A program made the translations under genes and the position numbers. From Candidatus Alcyoniella australis (lineage in GTDB: Bacteria > Lernaellota > Lernaellaia > JAVCCG01 > Alcyoniellaceae), in the NCBI GenBank assembly GCA_030765605.1, contig JAVCCG010000094.1, positions 1 to 17,688 on the forward strand: 17,688 nucleotides of DNA. Reading direction: 5' to 3'. The notes under the pieces were generated by a model. It was not told the origin of the DNA. It made no database searches and saw only the letters and a program-made list of their open reading frames with translations. This document shows positions 7,389-13,069 of the stretch, piece after piece (the stretch's first letter is position 1; every line of letters begins with the position of its first letter).

Positions 7389-8315
7389 TTACCAGGTCAT
7401 CTCCTGAAAGGGGTTGACGAAGCAGGCGCACTCGAAGTTGGCGGTGTCGCACAGGCAGTGCATCGCGCCGAGTTCGTCGTGGTCGCTGAAGCCGTCAACG
7501 CCCGGGTTCTGCTCAGGATCCGCACCCGGGGTATTCTCGCCGTAGTCAGGAACCTCGGCCGGGTTGCGGCCGGGCAGGTTCGGGTCTGCGGTGTCCATCT
7601 CAGGGCCCACGGCCGAGTCGGGGTTCTGCTCGGGGTCGATGCCCGGGGTGTTCTCGCCGTAGTCAGGGACCTCGGCCGGATTGCGGCCGGGCAGATTCGG
7701 GTCTGCGGTGTCCATCTCAGGGCCCATGGCCCAGTCCGGGTTCTGCTCAGGATCTACACCCGGGGTGTTCTCGCCGTAGTCAGGAACCTCGGCCGGATTG
7801 CGGCCGGGCAGGTTCGGGTCCGCGGTGTCCATCTCAGGGCCCACGGCCGCGTCGGGGTTCTGCTCGGGGTCGATGCCCGGGGTGTTCTCGCCGTAGTCAG
7901 GGACCTCGGCCGGATTGCGGCCAGGCAGGTTCTCTTCGGTGTCCATCTGACAGCTCATGTCCACGCCGGGATTCTGCTCGGGGTCGATACCCGGGGTGTT
8001 CTCGCCGTAGTCCGGGATCTCGGCCGGATTGCGGCCAGGCAGGTTCTCTTCCTCGCCATCGAGCTCGGCGATCCAATGGTTACCTTCATCGTCGACGCAT
8101 TCACACATGCGCTTGCCAACGAAGCAGTTGCAGTCGCTGAACGCGGCGTCGGGACTCTCGAGCAGGTCGGCAAAGCCCGGGTCGCCCCAGTAGTTGACGC
8201 TGAATTCTTCGTCCTGTTGCGCGGTGGCGTCGTCGTCAGTGACTTCACAGCCGACGAACACAAACAGAGCCATTACCAGCACCGGGATCATTGTGAAGTA
8301 AGCTTTCGTTTTCAT
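7389..8315 (-). CDS. Repeat-containing Cys-rich lipoprotein, five-repeat paralogue, riboswitch-controlled
   Basis: The product has 308 residues from ATG 8315, preceded by GGAGGG. An in-frame ATG at 8330 would place the ribosome site inside the gene, so it is rejected. The signal helix (residues 5-22) ends FVGC with Cys 23 as the lipidation site; Phe at -3 is a slightly unusual lipobox. A conserved block follows (EFSVNYWGDPGFADLL, then CNC at 62-64 and CEC at 71-73). Five acidic repeats start at residues 91, 129, 168, 207 and 246, each 38-39 residues, with core NLPGRNPAEVPDYGENTPG then xDPEQNP. The C-terminus has CLC (287-289) and CAC (296-298), then FVNPFQ. I do not recognise the family. An extended surface stalk with metal-binding or disulfide-linked Cys modules at both ends is an inference. 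The gene is monocistronic with its own riboswitch and terminator, and a shorter paralogue lies upstream. Confidence 0.9.
   Translation of the reverse strand: MKTKAYFTMIPVLVMALFVFVGCEVTDDDATAQQDEEFSVNYWGDPGFADLLESPDAAFSDCNCFVGKRMCECVDDEGNHWIAELDGEEENLPGRNPAEIPDYGENTPGIDPEQNPGVDMSCQMDTEENLPGRNPAEVPDYGENTPGIDPEQNPDAAVGPEMDTADPNLPGRNPAEVPDYGENTPGVDPEQNPDWAMGPEMDTADPNLPGRNPAEVPDYGENTPGIDPEQNPDSAVGPEMDTADPNLPGRNPAEVPDYGENTPGADPEQNPGVDGFSDHDELGAMHCLCDTANFECACFVNPFQEMTW
7503..8045 (-). repeat. In-frame tandem repeat array, five units of about 117 bp
   Basis: The units begin near 8045, 7931, 7814, 7697 and 7580 (minus strand) and encode the 38-39-residue repeats of the lipoprotein. Units 2-5 are nearly identical in DNA as well as protein. 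Unit 1 is one codon shorter and has a different linker (GVDMSCQMDTEE). The last unit ends in GVDGFSDHD instead of the standard xAVGPEMDTADP linker. Near-identity at the DNA level suggests recent expansion or homogenisation and a potential for copy-number change. Confidence 0.92.
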
Positions 8316-8319
8316 TACT

Positions 8320-8374
8320 GTTCCCTCCATCAGAGCTTTGAGGGAACGGTCTGGAGAGCGATCCGGACCGTTCC
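8320..8374 (-). promoter_or_regulatory. Riboswitch expression platform 1 with alternative helices and SD sequestration
   Basis: Reading the minus strand, GGAACGGTC (8374-8366) can pair perfectly with GACCGTTCC (8351-8343), but its first five bases are also the 3' strand of aptamer stem P1. GTTCCCTC (8347-8340) can alternatively pair perfectly with GAGGGAAC (8327-8320), which contains the Shine-Dalgarno of the lipoprotein gene (ATG 8315). If ligand stabilises P1, the first hairpin is lost and the SD-masking hairpin forms. If P1 is open, the first hairpin forms and the SD is free. This predicts a translational OFF switch. Confidence 0.75.
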
Positions 8375-8458
8375 TGCGGCAGCCGAGCCATCTCCACCAT
8401 GGAGACCTCCGGCTTTGCGCCCCCGCCTCGCGGCGGGTTTGCCCTTGTCACGGAACTT
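8370..8458 (-). promoter_or_regulatory. Cyclic-di-GMP-I (GEMM) riboswitch aptamer 1
   Basis: On the minus strand the leader contains the GEMM core GTGACAAGGGCAAACC, then a 6-bp helix CCCGCC/GGCGGG closed by a GCGA (GNRA) tetraloop, then GGGCGCAAAGCC. A second arm TCTCC/GGAGA follows, then GGCTCGGCTGCCGC. P1 is closed by GTTCC (8456-8452) and GGAAC (8374-8370). The order, spacing and conserved bases match the cyclic-di-GMP-I family as I know it. The base at the ligand-discriminating position (G for cyclic di-GMP, A for the cGAMP-type variant) reads G in my alignment by eye. It lies about 55 nt upstream of the lipoprotein start. Confidence 0.9.
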
Positions 8459-8540
8459 GTCCCTTTGAGGACATCCGCAAACCTTAACCGATTTTCAGTG
8501 ATCACGCCCATTTCGGACCAACTGTACGTGTCATGGTTAT

Positions 8541-8557
8541 TACACTATCCGTGCCAA
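8541..8557 (-). promoter_or_regulatory. Sigma-54-like promoter of the five-repeat lipoprotein gene
   Basis: On the minus strand TTGGCACG (8557-8550) matches the -24 element of the sigma-54 consensus exactly. Four bases later comes GTGTA (8545-8541), where the consensus has TTGCA, so the usual -12 C is a T. The spacing is correct. The same arrangement precedes the paralogue. Transcription would begin near 8530, leaving a leader of about 70 nt before the aptamer. Confidence 0.55.
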
Positions 8558-8663
8558 CAGTAAGAAATATAGTTTTATCAAGTGATCTCATTTGGTTATG
8601 TGTTTTTCGGGCATTTGACGACAAACAATAAGCATTGCGGTGAACATACGAAATGAAATGCTC

Positions 8664-8678
8664 GTTACTATCTGTAAC
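8664..8678. promoter_or_regulatory. Palindrome GTTAC-N5-GTAAC, possible activator site
   Basis: GTTAC (8664-8668) and GTAAC (8674-8678) form a perfect inverted repeat around TATCT. It lies about 140 bp upstream of the predicted start from the sigma-54-like promoter, a typical distance for an enhancer-binding protein. I did not find a matching copy upstream of the paralogue, which weakens the idea. Apart from this site, the promoter, the riboswitch and the terminator at 8744-8771, I see nothing in the AT-richer gap 8459-8798. Confidence 0.3.
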
Positions 8679-8743
8679 AAATCCCTGAGAAGAATGAGAA
8701 GCTAGAAAGATAATGGAGGAGGCCCATGGCGGGTAAAATAGTT

Positions 8744-8771
8744 GCGCGGGCGGGGAAGACCCCGCCCGCGC
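8744..8771 (-). terminator. Intrinsic terminator of the two-repeat lipoprotein gene
   Basis: GCGCGGGCGGGG (8744-8755) and CCCCGCCCGCGC (8760-8771) form a perfect 12-bp stem with an AAGA loop. On the minus strand the stem is followed by AACTATTTTACC, a moderate T-run. It lies 27 nt past the stop codon of the paralogue, the same position as the terminator of the other cassette. Confidence 0.85.
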
Positions 8772-8798
8772 GCGCTCTAAGGTGATTCTACCTAAACC

Positions 8799-9467
8799 CT
8801 ACTCTGTGCTCTGAAAGGGGTTTACGAAACAGATGCATGAGGAGTTGACCTGGCTGCACAGGCAGCTCAGCGGGTTGGGCTCGCCATAGAGCGAGAAGTC
8901 CTGCTCGGACTGATCGCTCTGGTGGCCGCTGATCGCGTTGTCGTCGTTATCAGGATTCTGCTCTGGATCGAACTCGGCGATACCAATGCTGAAGTCGCCC
9001 GGGTTCTGTTCGGGATCTACGCCCATCGAGTTTTCGCCGTAGTCCGGGATGTCGGCCGGGTTGATTCCGGGCAGGTTCTCTTCTTGAACAGTGTCCATCT
9101 CAGGGCCCACGGCCGCGTCGGGGTTCTGCTCGGGGTCGATGCCCGGGATATTCTCGCCGTAGTCCGGGATCTCGGCCGGATTGCGGCCAGGCAGGTTCTC
9201 TCCCTCGTCGTCAAGCTCGGCCATCCAGTGGTCGCCTTCATCGTCAACGCACTCACACATGCGCTTGCCGACAAAGCAGTTGCAGTCGCTGAACGCGGCG
9301 TCGGGCTGTTCGAGCAGGTCGGCAAAGCCCGGATTGCCCCAGTAATGGACGCTGAACTCCTCGGCCTGATCGTCCAGAGCGCCGTCGTCCGCGCTTTGGC
9401 AACCGACGAACGCGAACAGCGCCACAACGACTACCGGAATCATCGTCAGGTAAATGTTGTGTTTCAT
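8799..9467 (-). CDS. Repeat-containing Cys-rich lipoprotein, two-repeat paralogue, riboswitch-controlled
   Basis: The product has 222 residues from ATG 9467, with GGAGGG seven bases upstream. A longer frame from 9596 would run through the riboswitch and is rejected. The signal helix ends FVGC (Cys 23). Residues 37-86 are almost identical to the neighbour, including CNC (62-64) and CEC (71-73). Two repeats begin at residues 91 and 131 (NLPGRNPAEIPDYGEN and NLPGINPADIPDYGEN), and a remnant DPEQNPD is at 167-173. The C-terminus has CLC (202-204) and CIC (211-213), then FVNPFQ. Function is unknown. The conserved ends and variable centre suggest that the termini carry the activity and the repeats act as a spacer. 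It has its own promoter, riboswitch and terminator and is therefore probably expressed independently of the neighbour. Confidence 0.9.
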   Translation of the reverse strand: MKHNIYLTMIPVVVVALFAFVGCQSADDGALDDQAEEFSVHYWGNPGFADLLEQPDAAFSDCNCFVGKRMCECVDDEGDHWMAELDDEGENLPGRNPAEIPDYGENIPGIDPEQNPDAAVGPEMDTVQEENLPGINPADIPDYGENSMGVDPEQNPGDFSIGIAEFDPEQNPDNDDNAISGHQSDQSEQDFSLYGEPNPLSCLCSQVNSSCICFVNPFQSTE

Positions 9468-9471
9468 TGTT

Positions 9472-9519
9472 GTTCCCTCCGTCAGAGCATTTGGGAACGA
9501 GTGTCTGAGCACCCCGTTC
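9472..9519 (-). promoter_or_regulatory. Riboswitch expression platform 2 with alternative helices and SD sequestration
   Basis: On the minus strand GAACGGGGTG (9519-9510) can pair with CACTCGTTC (9503-9495) with one bulged G and one G-U pair. Its first bases are also the P1 3' strand. GTTCCC (9498-9493) can alternatively pair with GGGAAC (9477-9472), the 3' half of the ribosome site before ATG 9467. The logic equals that of platform 1, although the sequence has drifted and the SD-masking helix is shorter (6 bp against 8 bp). Confidence 0.7.
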
Positions 9520-9602
9520 TTGCGGCAGCTGAGCCGTCTCCCGTGGGAGACCTCTTGCTTTGCGCCCCCACCTCGCAATGGGTTTGCCTTTGTCACGGAA
9601 CA
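9515..9602 (-). promoter_or_regulatory. Cyclic-di-GMP-I (GEMM) riboswitch aptamer 2
   Basis: The minus-strand leader contains GTGACAAAGGCAAACC, then helix CCCATT/GGTGGG with a GCGA tetraloop, then GGGCGCAAAGCA. A second arm GTCTCC/GGAGAC follows, then GGCTCAGCTGCCGC. P1 is GTTC (9601-9598) with GAAC (9519-9516). Relative to aptamer 1, helix P2 has changed while staying paired (with two G-U pairs), which supports a selected RNA structure. AGCA replaces the more usual AGCC, and one base next to the predicted ligand-discriminating G is A instead of G. Confidence 0.85.
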
Positions 9603-9673
9603 TGCTCTATGTCCGTGGGCCTCTTGTTTTCACTGATCGGGCTGTTTATCAGCCTCTCATATAAGATAATGCT

Positions 9674-9690
9674 TACAGTAAGCGTGCCAA
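9674..9690 (-). promoter_or_regulatory. Sigma-54-like promoter of the two-repeat lipoprotein gene
   Basis: On the minus strand TTGGCACG (9690-9683) is an exact -24 element, followed after four bases by CTGTA (9678-9674), with T in place of the usual -12 C. Conservation of this exact layout in both cassettes, where the flanking leader sequence has largely diverged, supports it. Transcription would start near 9663, about 60 nt before the aptamer. Confidence 0.55.
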
Positions 9691-9760
9691 GACACGACCT
9701 ATCAGCTTTTTACTTTTATGATCAGTAGGTTACTGGACAGGCTAGCAGTGGCAGCGATCC

Positions 9761-9790
9761 GGATTTATCCAAAACCCGTCCCACTTTTTG
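9761..9790 (-). pseudogene. Short remnant copy of a receiver-domain end
   Basis: These 30 bases match 27 of 30 bases at 10227-10256, inside the histidine kinase, where they encode QKVRWVLDKS at the end of the first receiver domain. Read in the corresponding minus-strand frame the remnant gives QKVGRVLDKSGSLPLL and soon reaches a stop near 9726. It lies just past the kinase stop, in a different frame. It looks like the scar of a lost or rearranged receiver domain. Confidence 0.4.
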
Positions 9791-9809
9791 GAAGAAAGAT
9801 TACTTTTTG

Positions 9810-12800
9810 TTATTGCTCGGTGATTCCCAAGAGTTGCTCAATGGCGTGGATCATCTCTTTGCGCTTGAAGGGCTTTTGCAGAAAGTCGACGTAGTCGTAT
9901 CCGCTCAGGGACTGCTCGATCTCGCTAGGTTCGTAGCCGCTGGTGAGCAGCAGCGGAAGGTCCTGCTTTAACTCGCGGATCCGCGGCAGCAGCGTATGTC
10001 CGAGCCGATCGGGAAGGGTTTCGTCGAGCAGCACAAAGTCGATCTGCTCTTGATGCTCCTCGAGCTTTTTCATGCCGTCCTGGGCGTTCTGGGCGGCGAG
10101 GGTAGTACATCCGGCCATTTCGAGAAACGCCGCGACAGTTATACGGATGCTCTCCTCGTCGTCGATCAGCAGCGCGGTCGCTCCCTTGAGCGAGCTTCTG
10201 CGCTTGGGGCCGGCCTTGACCTTCGTGGATTTATCCAAAACCCACCGCACTTTTTGCGCCAGCTCCTGGGGTCGAAACGGCTTCTGGATAAAGTTGATTC
10301 CGCGCTCCAACACGCCGTGATGGGCGATGGCGTTTTCGGTATAGCCCGACATGAACAGGGTCTTCATTTTGGGATTGATCTTGCTCAGTAGATCGCGCAG
10401 CTGCTTGCCGCCCTTGAGCGGCATCACCACGTCGGTCAGCAGCAGATCGATGGTCTGCTCGCGCCCCTTGCACAGCTGCAGCGCCTGTTCTCCGTCTTGG
10501 GCCTCGATCACCGTATATCCCTGGGACTGCAGGGCTCTGAGGGCCAGCTTGCGAACGATCTCCTGGTCCTCGGCCAACAGAATCGTTTCGCTGCCGCGCA
10601 CTGAAAACGGCTTTTCAACCGCGGCATATGTCTCGGCCTCGGCGCCGGCCGTGGGCAGATAGACCTTGAAAGCGGTCCCCTTGCCCGGCTCGGAGTAGAC
10701 GTTGATGTGCCCATGGTTCTGATGGACAATGCCGTGGATCGTCGACAGCCCCAGGCCGGTCCCCTTGCTCGTGGCCTTGGTGGTGAAGAACGGCTCGAAG
10801 ATGTTTTTCAGCGTGTCGGCGTCCATGCCCACGCCCGTGTCGCTGACCGCGAGCAGCACGTAATCGCCGCTTATCGCTTCGTTGCAGGTCTGGCATCTGT
10901 TGCCTTCGAGGCAGACGTTCATCGTCTCGATGGTCAGCTTGCCGCCCTGGGGCATGGCATCGCGGGAGTTGACCGCCAGGTTGACCAGGATCTGATCGAT
11001 CTGCCCTGGATCGATCAGCACCCTGCTGGGTTTCTGCTTGTGAATGAAGACAAAATCAATGTCTTCGCCGATGATGCGCCGCAGCATCCGCTCCGATTGC
11101 TCCACCGCCGTGTTGAGGTCCATCACCTTGGGCGAAACCAGCTGCTTGCGCGAGAAGGCCAGTAGCTGCGCGGTGAGCTGGGTAGCTGAATCCGCGGCCT
11201 TCTGGATTTCGGCTACATCCTTTTTCAGCGGATCACCGTCGTTGAGCGCACTGTAGACGATATCGGAGAATCCACGGATCGCGGTCAGCAGGTTGTTGAA
11301 ATCGTGGGCCACGCCGCCGGCCAGACGTCCGATCGATTCCATCTTCTGCGACTGGGACAACTGTTGCTGGAGCTGCTCGCGCTCCTGTTCGGTCCGCTTG
11401 CGCTCGGTGATGTCGGAGCAGAAGGCCATGAACAGATCAGCGGAAAGGGCCACGGCCTTGATACTGGTGTAAATATCGGCCCCGTCCTTCTTGCGTATGA
11501 TGACTTCCGTTTGCATCTCCCCTTTTTCGATGAAATCGCCAAACGGGGCGAAGGTCTCGGGCGGCACATCGGGCGGGGCCAGCTGGGGAATCGACATCTG
11601 CAACAGTTCTTCCCGCGAGTAGCCGGTCATCAGGCAGGCGGCCTGATTGACGTCGATAAACGCGCCCTCGTTGTTGACGATGAAAATCCCCTCCGGCGCG
11701 TTTTCAATGTAGATCCGGTGCCTCTCCTCGCTATTGCGTAGCGCCTCCACGGCCAGCCTGCGCTCGGTAATGTCGCGCGTGCTGCCCTGCAAGGCGATGG
11801 GATCTCCGTTTTCGTCGAAAATCACCTTGCCGCTGATTTCAACGTGAACCGGCTCTCCGTCCTTTTTCAGAATCGCAGTCTCAAATACGATCCCGGAACT
11901 GCTCGAACCCTTTGAAAGCTGGCTGGCAATAACCTGGGTCATCTGGGAAAAGTACGCTGGATCGGCGTGTTCCAGCAGTCCGGTGCCGATCCACTCCTCG
12001 GAAGTATGGCCGGTTAACTGTTCAACCGCCGGATTGACGTAGGTGAACTCGAAGTTCAGATCCATCGTCCAAATCACGTCGTCGGTGTTGTCGGCCAGCA
12101 ATCGATACTTGGCCTCGCCCTGGCGCAGCGCCTCCTGGGCGCGCTTGCGCTCGGTGATGTCGATCGACAGAATGAAGATCCCCTCTGGCACAGGCTGAAT
12201 GCTCAGTTCGAACCAGCCGATGGAGCCGTCGGAATAGACGAATTCGTTTTCCATTCGGTGCGACGTGCGTTGTTCCATGCAGCGGCGCAGATGGACGAAC
12301 AGCTCGGTCTGCTCAATGCCGGGATAGACCTCCATCATCGTGTGGCCCAATAAATAATCTTTGGTCTGGCGTCCGTGCATGGTGACCGCATCGTTGAGAT
12401 AGAGGTAGCGCCAATCAAAGCCGATGATCTGGCAGCCCTCCATGATGTTGTCCAGGGTGTTGCGGCAAAGTCCCTCGCCCACGCGCAGCGCCTCCGGTGA
12501 ACACTTGCCTGCGGATCCATCGTGCGCGATCTCGAGATACCCGGCCTCGCCGTTGTCCAACTTGCAGGATGAGACCGACAAGTCGACGAACAGCGAGCGG
12601 CCCTCCGCGGTGCGCAGCCGCGCCTCTCCCTGCCAAGAGCCTTCCCGCTGGACCTGTTCGAAAATCTGTGATCGCGAGAACGATTCGTCGGCGATCTGGA
12701 TCAGCTCCTCGATCGCACGTCCCAGCGCAGCGGCCCGCTGGATTTGATATAGCTTTTCAGCCCCCGAATTCCAGAACACCACGCGGCCGCGTGCGTCCTC

Positions 12801-12914
12801 AATAATCGCAGCGTCGGGAAAATCTTTTAAAGTATTAAATTCGTCCAAGTACGTTTGGTTGTCCACGTTATGCCGCCCTCGATTTGTTAGCGATTTTCTA
12901 GCAAACAATATCAT
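9810..12914 (-). CDS. Soluble multi-PAS hybrid histidine kinase with two receiver domains
   Basis: The product has up to 1034 residues and no membrane helix, so it should be cytosolic. In order: PAS-like domains at about 25-130, 145-255, 265-375 and 395-503 (three of them end in the typical DITER). HisKA follows, with phospho-His 537 (GGVAHDFNNLL). The HATPase has the N box around Asn 649, DTGVGM (692-697) and GTGLGL (718-723). Receiver 1 (about 773-895) has acceptor Asp 828 and receiver 2 (about 912-1030) has Asp 964. A Cys pair CQTC (674-677) sits inside the ATPase domain. It would autophosphorylate and pass phosphate to its own receivers or a partner. No output domain or cognate regulator lies nearby. 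The start is uncertain: ATG 12914 has a poor ribosome site, while GTG 12866 (residue 17) has GAGGG upstream and may be the true start. Confidence 0.92.
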   Translation of the reverse strand: MILFARKSLTNRGRHNVDNQTYLDEFNTLKDFPDAAIIEDARGRVVFWNSGAEKLYQIQRAAALGRAIEELIQIADESFSRSQIFEQVQREGSWQGEARLRTAEGRSLFVDLSVSSCKLDNGEAGYLEIAHDGSAGKCSPEALRVGEGLCRNTLDNIMEGCQIIGFDWRYLYLNDAVTMHGRQTKDYLLGHTMMEVYPGIEQTELFVHLRRCMEQRTSHRMENEFVYSDGSIGWFELSIQPVPEGIFILSIDITERKRAQEALRQGEAKYRLLADNTDDVIWTMDLNFEFTYVNPAVEQLTGHTSEEWIGTGLLEHADPAYFSQMTQVIASQLSKGSSSSGIVFETAILKKDGEPVHVEISGKVIFDENGDPIALQGSTRDITERRLAVEALRNSEERHRIYIENAPEGIFIVNNEGAFIDVNQAACLMTGYSREELLQMSIPQLAPPDVPPETFAPFGDFIEKGEMQTEVIIRKKDGADIYTSIKAVALSADLFMAFCSDITERKRTEQEREQLQQQLSQSQKMESIGRLAGGVAHDFNNLLTAIRGFSDIVYSALNDGDPLKKDVAEIQKAADSATQLTAQLLAFSRKQLVSPKVMDLNTAVEQSERMLRRIIGEDIDFVFIHKQKPSRVLIDPGQIDQILVNLAVNSRDAMPQGGKLTIETMNVCLEGNRCQTCNEAISGDYVLLAVSDTGVGMDADTLKNIFEPFFTTKATSKGTGLGLSTIHGIVHQNHGHINVYSEPGKGTAFKVYLPTAGAEAETYAAVEKPFSVRGSETILLAEDQEIVRKLALRALQSQGYTVIEAQDGEQALQLCKGREQTIDLLLTDVVMPLKGGKQLRDLLSKINPKMKTLFMSGYTENAIAHHGVLERGINFIQKPFRPQELAQKVRWVLDKSTKVKAGPKRRSSLKGATALLIDDEESIRITVAAFLEMAGCTTLAAQNAQDGMKKLEEHQEQIDFVLLDETLPDRLGHTLLPRIRELKQDLPLLLTSGYEPSEIEQSLSGYDYVDFLQKPFKRKEMIHAIEQLLGITEQ

Positions 12915-13002
12915 AGGAGCCTAAAACGAGTCCGTTAATGAGCGCATTGATAATCACCGCGGCTTCGAGCCGGACACTTTAAAAGTACCGAGCGATTCGG
13001 GC

Positions 13003-13030
13003 TTGACAAGTTGAAGCGGGCTACTACAAT
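13003..13030 (+). promoter_or_regulatory. Sigma-70 promoter of the glycyl radical operon
   Basis: TTGACA (13003-13008, a perfect -35) and TACAAT (13025-13030, one mismatch to the -10 consensus) are separated by 16 bp. The predicted start is near 13037, leaving a short leader of about 33 nt before the regulator's ATG at 13070. It reads into the regulator and the glycyl radical genes behind it. In the rest of 12915-13002 I see no clear promoter for the divergent kinase gene. Confidence 0.8.
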
Positions 13031-13036
13031 GGCAAC

Positions 13037-13047
13037 TGGTAATACCA
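13037..13047. promoter_or_regulatory. FadR-type operator over the transcription start
   Basis: TGGTAATACCA is a perfect palindrome of the form TGGT-N3-ACCA, the core recognised by FadR-subfamily GntR regulators. It lies seven bases past the -10 element, over the expected start site, directly ahead of the regulator gene. A protein bound here would block transcription, so autorepression relieved by an effector is the simple reading. Confidence 0.65.
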
Positions 13048-13069
13048 CCTGCCAAGCACAAAGGTGAAC

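Noticed and set aside
7503-8045. Tandem repeats considered as a CRISPR array
   Set aside because: The units are 114-117 bp, in frame, encode a protein repeat and have no unique spacers.
7329-8468. Long plus-strand open frame (379 codons) opposite the five-repeat lipoprotein
   Set aside because: Its repeats mirror the tandem array on the other strand, and it runs through the terminator and the riboswitch. The minus-strand frame has a signal peptide, lipobox and ribosome site.
8726-8785. Mini-ORF of 19 residues with a strong GGAGGAGG ribosome site on the plus strand
   Set aside because: It overlaps the GC-rich terminator stem, which explains its codons, and no plus-strand promoter is evident. 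It is noted only because the ribosome site is unusually good.
8799-9596. Extended N-terminus of the two-repeat lipoprotein from 9596
   Set aside because: The extra codons lie within the riboswitch. The ATG at 9467 has GGAGGG at the right distance and begins a clean signal peptide.
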